Of a stretch of 64,000 bases of DNA, positions 1 through 12,189 are shown piece after piece. The translations under genes and the position numbers were made by a program. The DNA comes from Eublepharis macularius. Taxonomy: Eukaryota > Chordata > Lepidosauria > Squamata > Eublepharidae. Position 1 is the first letter of the stretch; every line of letters begins with the position of its first letter. Under the pieces are notes generated by a model that was not told the DNA's origin, did not search any database, and saw nothing but the letters and a program-made list of their open reading frames with translations. The stretch is from NCBI RefSeq assembly GCF_028583425.1, contig NC_072790.1, positions 153,630,397-153,694,396 of the forward strand, read 5' to 3'.

Positions 1-539
1 GAGGAGTGGGGAAATGATGTTCTGGGGCAGCAGTTTTTGCATGCAATGGCACCAAAATCGCACAGAACACAGTTCTCCCTCTAAGCTATCAACCCACCAA
101 GTATAAGAGCAGGATTCTGTGAAACCCAAGGAATGTTTGGGGAAGACACATGTCAAGGTAAGTGTTATGTTGTGCAGTGTGCACACATTGTTCTTTTTGG
201 GGGGGGGTAGTTGGGGCTCTGTTCATGCTTAACGAAAAACTGCATCATCCAAAAACCTTTTTATCCAATGAGTTTCTCCTCAAGTACATGAAAACTGACA
301 AAACAATAGACCCCAAAGAAGGAAAGGGTTAGCAGGCGCACACACTGGTGGAAACTTATTGACAAAGCAGTGCTGTCACAGCACACCAGCATGGCATGCA
401 AGCTGAAAAGTTTTTCTATTGCTAACCAGCACAATGCAGTGAAAGAAAATAAAAACATTACGATAGCAAAGCCAATACATTAATACTACTGTTATCCCAT
501 GTTTCCTGTGCCTTGTAGTTTTGTTTCCATGATGAGGGG

Positions 540-775
540 CGAATCCTTTTCACCCTTATCTGCTTTGCAGCAGCCCAGGACTCTCTATTTGAATCTTCCA
601 GCTGCTGGCCTGCTCTTGTACTGTGCATAAAAGCACACAGAAAGAGAGGGCTAGAGGTTGTTTTTTCCTTCACAGGAAAGGACCCTCTTTTCTCCCTATT
701 TTTTAATATTAAAAGTGGAAGGCTGGACAGGTTGCTGGCTGCCAATTTCCCATTCCAACTAAATCCGTTAACCCA
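540..775 (-). repeat. Unknown interspersed repeat, copy 1
   Basis: This stretch shares scattered identity with 1165-1515 in the same orientation. Shared landmarks, read on the + strand, are 'ttttcaccct', 'atctgc', a 'tgt/tgcgta-aaa' core followed by 'gcacacagaaag' or 'gcatagaaaag', and a right edge 'ccttccaac' followed by 'gttaa'. On the minus strand the conceptual peptides of both copies share FLC-F-H-R-G-Q and QIRVK residues. I do not recognise the family. It could be a nonautonomous DNA transposon. Confidence 0.35.
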
Positions 776-1164
776 AAGTTAATTGAAGGAGAAGACAAAA
801 TGGCAGGAAGAATTCAGCAAGCCTCCTTGTTATGCCAAATGCCAAAACCTAAAAAAAATCTGACTAGATCAGTCCTTCCATGTGGAATACTGATCTGAAA
901 AAACTTGGGGATGCATGCATGTGCAAGTGTGTAATGCCTGCCTCCGACTTCCCTGTCATTTAATGCTGGGTTAACAATTTTAACCAGAAAAGTTCCAAAT
1001 GACTGAAGGCTTTCTGGGCCAGATGAAATTCTTCTTACATCATAGTGAGAGGGACTGGGGCACCAGGGAACCTAAATGAAGGACAGCAGTAGCAGAAGGC
1101 CACTGAATGAGCATGGACCAGCTCCACATGCCTAGGACTTCCTGGCTCTCCTTTAAAATTGCTT

Positions 1165-1515
1165 TTTCTTCCCAATTTTCACCCTAATCTGCATAACATG
1201 AGCCTTTGCAGAAGCTGGGGGCTCAGAACCTGAAGGATATCCCTCCCTCCTCAAACCCACATGTGCACACCCACTTGGATGTTGCCGCCCTTTCCTTGCA
1301 TTGTGCGTAAAAATGCATAGAAAAGGATGGTGATGGCAACACTGGCACTGATGGCACCATGCTGTCTGCTGATCCCCTCCCCAGTGCAAAGAAAATCTTT
1401 GATCCCTATGAGCCACTCAATGCTAATGCTATAGCCCCGTTGCCCAGAATGCACTGAAGAAAATGCAGTCATGTGTGCCATACACATCCCCTTCCAACCA
1501 AAGGAGTTAATGCTA
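1165..1515 (-). repeat. Unknown interspersed repeat, copy 2
   Basis: This is the longer partner of the copy at 540-775, about 600 bp away in the same orientation. It carries extra sequence in the middle relative to copy 1. The spacing allows either two insertions of one family or an old local duplication. Confidence 0.35.
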
Positions 1516-2458
1516 AGGGGTCAGCCTTTCCCTTTTGGAGCCAATTGGTTGCATGTACAAACAGACTGGCCATTAAGGAAAACAAGATGCTGCCAGATGG
1601 CCCCTGACTGTCTGGCCTGCCTGTGCAGCACTGTAAGTACTGAAACAAAACACACAAACTTTTTGGCAAGGGGGAGAATCATTACTGCCTCATTTCCCGG
1701 ATTTGGTTCAGTGTTCTGGAACCTGCTTTAAAGAGCTGAACTACCGAGTCCTATGTGTAATTTCAGCTCATTTTTTCAGTTATGCAAATCCCTGTTCTTC
1801 TAAATAATATAGGTATTTTTGTGCCTTTAGAGGAGTGACATCACAGTGGTGGAATTCCAAGGCAAAGCTACTTTTCTGTTAAATGAGATGCTAAGTTCAT
1901 CCAAGATGTAAATTATTAAAGTTTTATTCCGTAAAGTAACGTTAAAATAATAGCTGCTAAAATCTCCTCTATAGACAAGAATTACCTTCAACCACTCTTA
2001 AATCTATGTTCCTTCCAAGCTGAGTTTAGAAAGAAGCCCTGTCATTGCTTTGACAACCCCATAACCTGAAAGAACTATTTATCATCAACATTATTAAAGA
2101 GATATAAGTCAACAGTGCCAGAACTATGACTGTAAAATACCTCAAGAGGTACTTTGTTGTTTTTCCTGCTTAGACCTGCATACTTTCTAGCCGTTGTTCC
2201 TTACTTTTGGCCATGTCAGTCTGATTGGATGTTGCAGCTGAAAGTCTTTCAGCTGTGTCTCTGTCTGAGAGGCTAGAGCAAACATTGCCGTATTATTGGG
2301 TTTTGTTGTTAAAAAAAGTGAATCCTGTGCTCAGGGGAAATTTGGCCATTAATCTCACTGGGACAATTCCCAGATAGGCCTCTGCCCTAGAAGTCCCCTG
2401 CAAGGCTAAAAGGACCATCAGTCACACTAGCCAGTACATGTTTTGTGAGTATGCTGTG

Positions 2459-2530
2459 CTTAGGATTGTAGCCAGGACTTGATACATGTTTACCTGGAAG
2501 TAATTCCCATTGAAATAAGAGCACATAAAT
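2459..2530. repeat. Palindromic 'aatccta' MITE-like fragment
   Basis: The fragment has the pattern 'taggattgta' followed by 'cccattgaa'. This is half of a short hairpin repeat seen more completely at 62669-62746. It is degraded and I read no duplication. Confidence 0.35.
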
Positions 2531-2799
2531 CACTAGAATGGATTATGATGTGGGAAGAGAAGGAGTGATCTTTTTTTTTCTGGAGCTGAGGCTGTATTCA
2601 GAAGTGAAAGTGAGCTGATATGTTCCTTATTCCTTCTTTCTAACAACCCAACAGGACATACTTTTTAAAAACTGTAATACACTGTGCATGACGTCTTGTA
2701 TCATATCATAATACTTTACTTCTTCCTTAATTAGTTTGTTATTTATCTTACTTGATTGAAGGTTTTTTTTTAATCTTCATGCAGGATGAGAGAGAGGCA

Positions 2800-4523
2800 T
2801 GAATCTCTGACCTCTGTCATCATCCATTATTTAATTTATCTGGATTTCAGTAAAGTTTTGACAAAGTTCCTCATGAGGTTCTCATGAGTAAACTGGTGAA
2901 CTGTGGACTGGGCTCTAGGATGGTTAGGTGGATAGGGAGTTGGTTGGATAACCACACCCAAAAAGTAGTTGTCAGTGTCCGGGGTCAACAGCCCAGCCCC
3001 CGGACTTACCTGGAGAAAAGGACGGGAGACCCCCGGGAGTCAACTGCCCAGCTGCTTTGACAGAGAGTGTGCCAGGGTAGAACAGGCGCAGCACCTCAGC
3101 AGTTGAGGTGGAGAGTCCAGAGGCTCCAGCGAAGGCAGCACAGCCAGCATCCAAGAAGGGAGAGGAAGAACCAGAGGAGAAAGCCAGCCAGGGAAGGGCA
3201 GCCACACCCAGCATCAACAGGCAGGCAGCCCAGAGGCTGGCCGGGGCAGCTCCTCAGGAGCAAGGCCAGGGAAACCTCAGCTAGGGATTGTTCGCATTTA
3301 ACCACACCCTGCCAGAAAAGCAAGAAAGCCTAGGAGAGATTAGTAATGGGAGGGAAACACCTGAGGGCAGGCACAGCTGGGCTGCATCAGGAGAGGGAAA
3401 GTGCCTGGAAGAAGGGCGGGGCAGGGAAAGGAAGCCCTATAAAGGATGGCTTGGAAGAGCACTGGGGTGGTGGGTTGAGTAGGAGTAATGGAGCAGGAGC
3501 TGAGGCAAGAAGGAGAGTGGATGGAAGAGGAGATGGTGGAGATCAAAGGGAGTGAGTGGTGTGGGTTGAGCAGACCAGCGAGTGAACTGAGAGGGAGTCT
3601 GGGTAAGGTATACTGTCCCTCCTTCCACAGAGCAGGGTCCTGCAGTATCCCCAGCCCCCCTTTGACATCAGGAGTGGACCGCCTGGTGCCCTGCCCAGTG
3701 GTGGTGGCAGTGACCACTGACAGTCAGTGGCATCACATCTGATTGGAGGAAGATGTTGAATGCCACAGGGCTCGGTTCTGGGCCCAGTGCTTTTCAATAT
3801 TTATAAATGATTTGGACAGGGATGTAAAGAGATTACTCATTAAATTTGCAGATAACACCAAACTTGGAGTAGCAGACACCTTTGAAGATAGGAATAGAAT
3901 TCAACGAGATCTGAACACACTGGGGAAGTGGGCAGATTTGAATAAGATGTGATTTAACATGGAAAAGTGCCAGGTTCTCCACCTGAAGAACAAAAATGCA
4001 AAGCATGTATACCAGATAAAGGATACACTTCTAGGTAGCAGTGTGTGTGAACAAGATCTTGGGATATGGATGGATGGCAAGGTAAATATGAGCAGTCAGT
4101 ATGATGCAGCAGCAAAAAAGGCAAATGCAATCTTGGGATATATAAACAGAGGCATAACATCCAAATCACAGGATGTCATTGTCCAACTATAGATTACATT
4201 GTCCAGGCTCTGCTGGGAGTATTGTGTGCAGTTCTGAAGGCCTCATTTCAAAAAGGAAGTGGACAAATTGGAACAGGTGCAGAGGAAAGCAACCAAGATG
4301 ATCAGGGGCCTGGAGACCAAGTCTGGACATTAGGAAAAATTTATGTTAAGAATAATTCAGCAGTGGAATCAGCTGCCTAGGGATGTGGTGGGTTCCCCCT
4401 CATTGGCAGTCTTCAAGGAGTGGCTGGATGAATACTTGTCAGAGATGCTTAATGTTGTTCTGGCATTGTGCAGGGGTTGGACTAGATGATCTGTCCAACC
4501 GCTCCATGATTCTCTGATTCTAT
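2800..4523 (+). pseudogene. CR1 LINE, 3' part of ORF2 and 3' end, interrupted by a solo LTR
   Basis: This is a decayed, 5'-truncated CR1 non-LTR retrotransposon. Before the interruption the reverse-transcriptase motif A region is readable (LDFSK near 2840). After it come the block ending in FADNTKLG (about 3835-3865) and the C-terminal domain (about 3959-4192, with QDLGI and AILGYINRG). The 3' region has the CR1 signature 'ggttggactagatgatctg' at 4475-4493 and ends in the short repeated tail around 4507-4523. Stop codons and frame changes break the frame. The solo LTR at 2976-3722 lies between 'gttgtcag' and 'tggcatc' of the CR1 frame, so the CR1 is older than the LTR insertion. No intact protein is made. 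Confidence 0.85.
2976..3722 (+). mobile_element. Solo LTR inside CR1, 5-bp target duplication
   Basis: The 747-bp block begins TGTCC and ends GACA, the TG...CA ends expected of an LTR. It is flanked by a perfect 5-bp duplication, 'gtcag' at 2971-2975 and 3723-3727. It splits a CR1 frame that resumes at once on the far side. A TATA-like 'tataaa' at 3438-3443 supports the plus orientation, but I see no AATAAA on that strand. It is GC-rich compared with its surroundings, and no gag, pol or env lies next to it. The likeliest history is recombination between two LTRs of an ERV or Gypsy-type element. The family is not determined. Confidence 0.8.
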
Positions 4524-4654
4524 ATGTGAATTGTTCAGTTCTCTAACAGAGAACCAGGCATGATTTATGTAACTAGGTGTCTCTTAGTTCAATTCTCCCC
4601 TGCCCTTCTGTAATTCTCTGCATAAAAATCAGGAAAATTATTTTCTTTCATTCA

Positions 4655-4740
4655 TTACATCTGAAGATGTGAGCTTTGACTCCTGAAAGTGCATGCTGGA
4701 ATAGATACTGTCAGTCATTAAGGTGCCACTGGATTTCTGT
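4655..4740 (+). repeat. 'aaggtgccactgga' hairpin-retroposon family, half copy
   Basis: This diverged copy has 'catctgaagatgtgagctt' on the left and 'aaggtgccactgga' on the right. These are the arms seen intact at 27625-27975. The other half of the hairpin is absent. Confidence 0.5.
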
Positions 4741-5190
4741 GTTGTCAGGTAGATTCTACATTGCATAGATTCAGGAGCTGAATGCCTCTACCTTCTACTT
4801 CAAACAAAACTAAAATTCCCAACATCCCATCTCCAGCAGCAGGCCTAGAGTTAGCTAACCTGCCAATTCTAGGCAGGTGTTTTGACATCTGGCAGGCACT
4901 TATGCAGTAGTGAGGGAATATTGTGTCTCTTGTATTGGATTAATGGCCTAAGCCTGCTGAAAATGTAGATAATGTAGATAAGGCTTGGGAGGTTGCAGGA
5001 GTGTTTCTCAGCCACACACAGACTCAGCTCTGCAGGTGGCAATGTCTCACAGTGAACTTATATAAAAAGAACCAAAATTGTACATTTTCCAAATCATATG
5101 TCCTCAGTCTCTGTTGATTTCCTTGTTAAATAGTATCCCCAAATGGGTAATAATTCTAGAGCAGTAGTTAAGTTAGTCTGCTGCAGCAAA

Positions 5191-5282
5191 AACTACACCA
5201 AACTGGCTCTCACCTCTGTTTGTCTCTTGCCTTGAAAGCCCCAGCAGGAGTCACCATAAGTCAGTTATGATTTGATGGCATG
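5191..5282 (-). repeat. Reverse copy of the 18.4-kb repeat, joined to a SINE edge
   Basis: The left edge 'actacaccaaactggctct' equals the tRNA-head end of the SINE at 17785-18054. The rest matches 18428-18530 in reverse complement ('cttgccttgaaa', 'tcaccataagtcag', 'atttgatggca'). The two modules may belong to one composite SINE family. Confidence 0.55.
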
Positions 5283-6300
5283 ATCCACCACCAAACTTTT
5301 GTGAACTAGATAGAGCCCATTTTGTCCTCAAAGCTCCTGTCTTCAAACTGTCATTCTTATACCTGATGTGGGTATAATTAGTTGAATCTTCAGTTGATGT
5401 CAAAGTTTCAATCATTGGGCCATAGACGTTGGAAAGAATCACTCAATACATCAGGGACCTATTTCTCTGTTGTGCAACTGTTTTGTAAATTCATTCATCT
5501 TTTTAAGGTATCCTACTAGGGCCAGTTATATGATATGCAGCAGAACTAGTAAAAATGTTCCTATGTTTTAATATCAAAGCTGCACTGATGCTGTCCCCAC
5601 AGAAACTCAGAACAGTGCTGATATACCTCATTGTTAATCAAAGTATATATATATTTCTGTGAGTGGTTTTATTATTTCAGTGAGGAAAATGGAGAGACAT
5701 GGTTGCTATATTTTGAGTGTACAAACACAGCCGCTCTAACTTGTTGAAAAATATCTGTGACTGATTGCACAGGACAGTATTATTACTCTTTTCAAATGAT
5801 ATTAAAAAAGCTTCAGCCTTTAGTTTTAATAAGTATTAAACTACACATGATGCTGTAACTCCAGAGATGCTATTTATTCTTAAGAAGCAGCCACGAGGAA
5901 GGGGAGGGCCAGATGGATTCTGGCCAAAGTGGATCCTTGAACACACCTCAGTTATAAAGAAAAAAATGTAAAGGGTAGAATTAAAATACTATGAAATGCA
6001 CATAACACAGTCTGTGTTGTGTTCCAAGTGGCAGTTGAAGTAATGTAGGTAAAAATACTAGCCAGCTATCTCATAATCTGAGTGGTGATTTAAAAAAAAA
6101 TGTGTAGTCATATGTTAATGAAAAGAAGATACAGGGATCCAGTTGATGATGATGCCGTCATCAGTATATTTCAAGAACAGACAAAAAATTGGAAGAAATT
6201 TAGTGAGAAAGCATTGCCTCAAATCACCTTTGAATATGTTAATATATGGCTGGGCAAATGTTATTTAACATGAAGATATGTCACTGCAAAATTTGGAATA

Positions 6301-7548
6301 ATTGTATATTTGTTTGTTTATTATATTAAATTTTTAGTTTGCCCACCCCAGCAGGTGGGCTGAAAGTGGAGTACAACAGTTCAATTTACATAAATAACAA
6401 TTAAAAACAGATAAAACATTATACAAATAACATTAAAACAACTTTATACAATAAATAAATACAGCTTCTCTTCAGATGGTGACAATAAAATACTATATTT
6501 CAGGGCCTAGCTCATATATAGGCTCATATATAAGGTGGTGGACAGATCTTTAGTGTGGCCAGTGGGGGCCCAACCTAGCCTCCACCATGCCTGGTGGAAC
6601 ATCTCTGTCTTACAGGTAGGGTTGCCAGCTCTAAGTTGGGAAATTCCTGGAGATCTGGGGGGTAAAACCTGGAGAAAGTGGGGTTTGGAGAGGGGAAGGA
6701 CCTTGGCATGGCATAATTCCATAGGGTCCACCCCCAAAAGTAGCCATTTTCTCCAGGTGAACTGATCACTGTGGCCTGGAGACCAGTTGTAATTCTGGGA
6801 GATCTCCAGCCACTACCTGGAGGCTGGCAACCCTACTTACAGGCACGGTGGAAAGTTGATAAATCCCGCCGGGCCCTGGTTTCTTCAGACAGAGAGTTCC
6901 ACCCGGTCGGTGCCAGGACTGAAAAGACCCTGGCTCTGGTCGAGGCCAGGCAGGCCTCCCTTGGGCCAGGGACCACCAACAGTTGTTTATTTGTTGAACA
7001 AAGCATTCTCTGGGGTACATATGGGGAGAGGCAGTCCTGCAGATATGCTGGGCCCAGTCCGCATAGAGCTTTATAGGTCAACACCAAAACCTTGAACTGG
7101 ACCCAGTACTCAACCGGCAACCAATGCATCTGGCGTAGTATAAGTGTTATTTGTTCCCTAATCGGTACCCTTGCAATTACTCACGCAGCTGTATTTTGGA
7201 CCAGCTGTAGCCTCTGGATCAGTCCCAGGGGAAGCCCTGCGTAGAGCGAGTTGCAGCAGTCTGGTCTAGAGGTAACCATTGCTTGGATCACTGCAGTTAA
7301 GTCGTGGGTCGACAGGTAGGGGACAAGCTGCCGGGCCTGTGTTAGATAGGAAAATGAAGACCGGGCAACTGCTGCTACCTGTGCCTCCGTAATTACGGTG
7401 GCATCCAGGATCACCCCCAGGCTCCTAACTCTCGAAACTGGCACAAGTGGTGCTCCATCAAGAGCGGGAAGCTGGAGTCCTGTGCCTATAGCCCCAAGAC
7501 CCACATGCAGGACCTTCGTCTTTGTGGGATTTAATGTATATGAGAACT
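6301..7548 (-). pseudogene. L2 LINE, 3' part of ORF2, split by a hAT MITE
   Basis: On the minus strand this reads as the C-terminal end of an L2-type reverse transcriptase. Blocks in order are VRSLGVILDA (about 7430), VTSRPDCCNSLYAGLP (about 7250), HWLPVEYWVQFKVLVLTYKAL (about 7130-7070) and the C-terminal STRARVFSVLAPTGWNSL (about 6940). A frameshift near 7150 separates the first two from the others. The frame ends in FHRACK at the hAT MITE of 6617-6835 and resumes at once beyond it as CKTEMF-HQAW, then decays near 6510. The AT-rich 6301-6480 stretch is probably the 3' tail. It is 5'-truncated and not functional. Confidence 0.8.
6617..6835. mobile_element. 219-bp hAT-like MITE with perfect 8-bp duplication
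   Basis: The element starts TAGGGTTGCCAGC and ends GCTGGCAACCCTA, so its ends are inverted repeats. It is flanked by a perfect 8-bp duplication 'cttacagg' at 6609-6616 and 6836-6843, the size made by hAT transposases. It interrupts the last codons of the L2 ORF2 copy, so it is younger than that L2. A diverged second copy is at 19971-20187. It has no coding capacity and depends on a transposase from elsewhere. Confidence 0.9.
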
Positions 7549-9481
7549 AAGAGAGCTTTGTGTCTAAATCTGACATATTAAACTTTAAAATCCTGGTGGC
7601 TTGCAGCACGAGGAATGTTTGCATGTAAAGCTTTCACATCTGTGGTTGCTGGGAGGTCATTGATAGGACTTATTTTTCTAAGATTGCCTATAGTGTCATG
7701 CAGATTGTTCGGGGTTCTACAGTATAGGATCTGTGGACAGAGCCTGAGTTGCTGGGTGCACCCTATAGAGATTATATGAATGTTCAAGATGGAGGGGGGG
7801 AGGGATATACTGGACTTTTTTGGTTCATTCATTTAAGTGGCAAGTGCCCATGGTTCCAAAATTGTCTGTTTTGTTACTGTACATCAAGGGAAAGGTTTTT
7901 TTAATCAGATTCTGTAGTTACCTGATGGCTCACACTGGATGGTTGTTGTTCAGGCAGTGGATAATATGTTTGCCTGACATCCTGAAGGAGAGGAACAACC
8001 ACATTTTTTTCAATTAAAATTGCAGCTTTTTTTCTCCTGCATATGTAAAATAGATTCCTCATTTGTTTGAAAACTAGGTGGATATCGAACGTACCTTCAG
8101 TGGGAAAAGAAAACATATTGATGAGGAACTTATTTTCCAGAAGCACTTCAGATTATTTGACTCTTCTCCTTTTTAGCCTTAGCTTCAGCAGCAGTGCCCA
8201 TAAGGCTACGCACACAAGAAGTCTGTGAAGCAACAGGAGCCACTTCCCTCTTCCTTGGTACTGTGGAACTAGCCTGAACCAGCATCTTTAGATTAATAGC
8301 TACAGACATCATAGTATGTGGAGCTTTGCTGTGCCAGAAAAAACTATATGCTCAGCTTTTTTCTTAATTCCTTGTTCTAACATCTTCTTCCATATCATAC
8401 AAGACTACAGTAGTGAAATTGACTATAAAAGGTCGTCATTTCTAATCTGGTATGTATCAGTCCTACAGGCAATTTAGGGGGGGAGAGTAGAAGATTTTTG
8501 AATGGTGGGAGACTGATGAGAGTGATTTATATGAGAGTGACAGAGATTTATATTTCACTCATGGTCCATTTGAATGGATCATATATCCACAGCATTCCTT
8601 TCATTTATTAATTATTGGAACAGTCTTGGTCACAATTTTGAAAGCTAGTTGTGTACAGTTTGAAATGTTCCAAAAATCTTCAAAATCAGTTGAGATGCCA
8701 GTGTAGGATACACATGTCACTGTGTTCTTTGGTCAGTCATAGCTTTACTACTGACTCCATTCTGAAAACCTGTCATAAGTATTAAACATCAGAAGCTTGG
8801 CAAGGCTTACAGCATATTTCTGCATTTAATACTCTCAGTAGGCATCTACGTGCAGAAAATAGAGGCAGTCACAGCAGGCACGGCTCATTTGTCTTTAACA
8901 GAAATGCATCAGCCTAATGGATGTACACTTCATTCACCTGATGAAGCTTTACTTCCAAATTTTAGTTGATTGTTTTATACTTGTCATTTTTTAGCATGTA
9001 GTTATGTCTTATGATGTGTAAATTGTATAAATCTATATATCTTCTGATGTACAAATTACTGCAAAATTAATGTTTGTACCTTTTGGCGGGGAGGTCCAAG
9101 CTGACAAGTAACATTTATTTCTTAGTTATTGCATTCTGCTGTCCCTCCTGCTGTACATTGTAGTGCTAACCACACATTGATACCATAAATATACTACACA
9201 TCCATACTGCAAACAAATGTGAATGTTGAAATGGTAAGATTGGGGGTTTTTTTGGTGGAGTGCAGCTTCCATTCACAAGGGAAATGGAAAAGAAATTGGT
9301 ACTGATAATTTGTTTTAGGTTAAGCATTCCTCCCTGGCTCTGATTGGGGTGGTGCAGAGAGGGGAGAGAAGACACTGCAAGAAAAAGCAGAGGACGGATC
9401 TCCATTGACACAGAAAATGTAAACATTATAGAATAAAAATAAGTGTTTTCTGTGTAGCAGGTTGGGGATGGGAGTCAGTCT
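7549..9481. other. Unassigned non-coding DNA
   Basis: This AT-rich stretch holds no recognisable coding region or repeat. A short purine-rich run lies near 7793. I see no promoter, RNA gene or inverted repeat worth separate entry. Confidence 0.5.
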
Positions 9482-10045
9482 TAGGAGTGTGCAATCCAGA
9501 TCTGGGATGTAGGAAAAAAGCTGACTAAATCCAGCTTTCCCAAATCAAATCAGAGAATCCTGGATCCAATCCAGGAACCCAGATCCAAACCCCTTGAAAA
9601 ATCTCTGGAAAATCCCAGAAATGTGACTTCAGACTCTGGCTGGTTCTTTCCTGGCCTTCTCCTGTTTTTTTTCCAAAAGGGGAGAGGGAGGAGGGAGGGG
9701 GAGTGAAACAGGGAGGGTGGAATGAGTGGCCGATCCATGCCAGTGGAGCTCTCCTTATCTGCATAGCTTCTGTGACACTAGTTCAGTTGAGCTAAGTTTC
9801 AACATTGTCCCTTGCTTCAGTTTGATTTGGGTGGAATTATCTGTTTTAACATGATTCTCTGGTTTGATGTTGGTTCTCTTTAATTCACTTGGGTTCTTCT
9901 TGCTTCAATTTGATTTGAGCAGAATTCTTCATTTTGACATGCTTCTCTGGTTCGCTGTTATTCTGGGATTCTCTGATCTGTCTTAACCAGATCAGAGAAT
10001 CTTTCTTGGATTTCAGGAATCCTGGATATGATGTTCCCATTCCCT
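9482..10045. mobile_element. Candidate nonautonomous DNA element of the 'gtgtgca' type
   Basis: The left edge TAGGAGTGTGCAATCC resembles the ends of the hAT element at 27994-28649 and the fragment at 15718-16150. The interior repeats 'gatccaaa', 'tcagagaatc' and 'cttggatt', a feature of such elements. A clear right inverted end and duplication are not visible, so the boundary near 10045 is approximate. Confidence 0.35.
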
Positions 10046-10384
10046 TCAACATTATTGGACTAAGTTGATGCAAAGTGTAGGAAATAATAGCATGAATGTA
10101 TAACATGAAGGAAGTAGTTTAGAAAATAGCATAATAGCATTTGCAACAAACCAGAGACTTGAACATAGGCAGAGTTTGCTACTGCATAATTTCTTCGATT
10201 CAAATAGCAACCAGCAGATCTCAAGAGACCTCAGCCTGATATAAAGGGAAAATAGAGCTTCTCAAAATAATAATGCAGCCCTAAAATTAATTCTTGTAAA
10301 ACCCTCATATGTGATCTTGTAAACTGCATCTATACCAGGCATGACCTCAGTTTTTTAATTTTATTTGGGGCTTTATATGAGAAT

Positions 10385-10960
10385 GATGGTTGTTGTGGGT
10401 TTTCCGGGCTGTATTGCTGTGGTCTTGGCATTGTAGTTCCTGACGTTTCGCCAGCAGCTGTGGCTGGCATCTTCAGAGGTGTAGCACCAAAAGACAGAGA
10501 TCTCTCAGTGTCACAGTGTGGAAAAGGTGTTGGCAGGTCATTTATATCTACTCAGGAGGGGTGGGGTTGAGCTGAGTCATCCTGTAAGAGTTTCCCAGGG
10601 TGTGGAATGCTAATGGAGGGAGGCTTCACTGTATCCTGAGGAGGTTCATATCCATATGCAAAAGAACCTCCTCAGGATACAGTGAAGCCTCCCGCCATTA
10701 GCATTCCACACCCTGGGAAACTCTTACAGGATGACTCAGCTCAACCCCACCCCTCCTGAGTAGATATAAATGACCTGCCAACACCTTTTCCACACTGTGA
10801 CACTGAGAGATCTCTGTCTTTTGGTGCTACACCTCTGAAGATGCCAGCCACAGCTGCTGGCGAAACGTCAGGAACTACAATGCCAAGACCACGGCAATAC
10901 AGCCCGGAAAACCCACAACAACCATCGTTCTCCGGCCGTGAAAGCCTTCGACAATACATG
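10385..10960. mobile_element. 576-bp foldback element with 11-bp duplication
   Basis: Two arms of about 260 bp, 10385-10645 and 10663-10926, are almost perfect reverse complements around a centre near 10652. Both contain the same landmarks in opposite sense, such as 'gatctctgtcttttggtgct' on the right and its complement on the left. The right side carries 34 extra unpaired bases, including 'cttcgacaatac'. The insertion is flanked by 'tatatgagaat' at 10374-10384 and 10961-10971. An 11-bp duplication is unlike hAT (8) or piggyBac (4) and closer to LINE-primed insertion. A shorter relative sits at 27737-27860. There is no coding capacity. Confidence 0.85.
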
Positions 10961-10971
10961 TATATGAGAAT

Positions 10972-12189
10972 CTTCAGTGCTAAGCTACCATAAGCTTAGT
11001 TTACCTCACAATGATAAAAACATGCTTTGGTGTACTTGTCTTAAGCCTGTGATTCCACAAAGTCTAGTAGTCCAGACCTGGTGGTTACACTTTAAAGCTA
11101 CACTCTCTTACTTTTAAAACTCTCTGAGTTATTGCTTTAAAGAATTTTGCATCAACTGTACACTTCCAAATGCATTTTCCACTGAGAGGAGCCGAAGAAA
11201 ACTTGTGAGCAAGCTATTTGCAAAAGAATGCAAACCATTCTTGACCCATTATCAGTTCCTTTTAAGGCTTAAAACACCTGAGGCAAAAATAATAGTAAAG
11301 TTTTCAGATAGCAGATATATCAAACACCTTTATACTCCTTGCAGATTTTAGTGGAATGGATTCCAGTGATGAAATGATTCCAAAAACAGGTACATTTTCA
11401 TATAAACTTATATTATTCAACCATGTTAGCAATTAAAATATCCTAATTCTCTGCTGGATAATGATCAATGAATATTTTTAAAACAATGACCAGCCTTCAG
11501 TCAAAGGTTTGGTTAATAAAGTCTGCATAATACATGGCTCCAGGCTACTTCTTGGAATTCTCTGGGTCTGGGTTCTGCAACTTTCACAAGTTCACCCTAC
11601 TGTAATGATACTAGTCAAATATGTAAACACTGTCCAATCATTCTTTCTTTCAAGCCCCATTGATCTAAACTGTGTTGTGTGTGAGTCCCTAATTTAGTGA
11701 AATTAACTTAGTGAGAGAGCAATTAATCACTGTCATAGGGGTGGAGGCTTCAAATGCTCCTCCTAACAGAAACAAGCATGGGAAAGTTAATGTGGAAATA
11801 GCTGCTTTTGGTTCACACTTATACGTTGCAAACTCACACCAAATCTTTTTGCTTCCAGCATTGAAAGGGGCAGCACATCTGTCCTCATAGGTAGCGCATG
11901 TGGAGTAATGGATACACATGTGTGACAAAGTGAGAAAATACATTGCTTCTTATGGCATGAACATAGTAGTTGGAGAACTGGGTATCCAAAACTCAGGTAA
12001 TCAGTAGCATTTCTTTTCCTCACTATGATTCTGAAGAGACCTGTTATGACCTTTACTTTTGGGGGGTAGATTTTTCTTTTAATCTTCCCCTTACACCCTC
12101 TGGGTAGTTATCTGCCACCAGGAATATTATATTCCAATATGTTTTAATTAAGTTTTGCCTTTGGTAACGTTCCTAAGCGTCAGGCTTCT
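10972..12189. other. Unassigned non-coding DNA
   Basis: AT-rich sequence with no coding signature or repeat that I recognise. Confidence 0.5.

Larger units (their letters stand above)
1..2458. other. Unassigned non-coding DNA
   Basis: I see no conserved protein, RNA gene or named repeat in this stretch. It contains two diverged copies of an unknown repeat, listed separately, and a G-run near 206. The short open frames here have no recognisable domains. Confidence 0.5.
4524..6300. other. Unassigned DNA with repeat fragments
   Basis: This stretch is AT-rich and holds no conserved coding signal. Two repeat fragments are listed separately (4655-4740 and 5191-5282). Confidence 0.5.
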
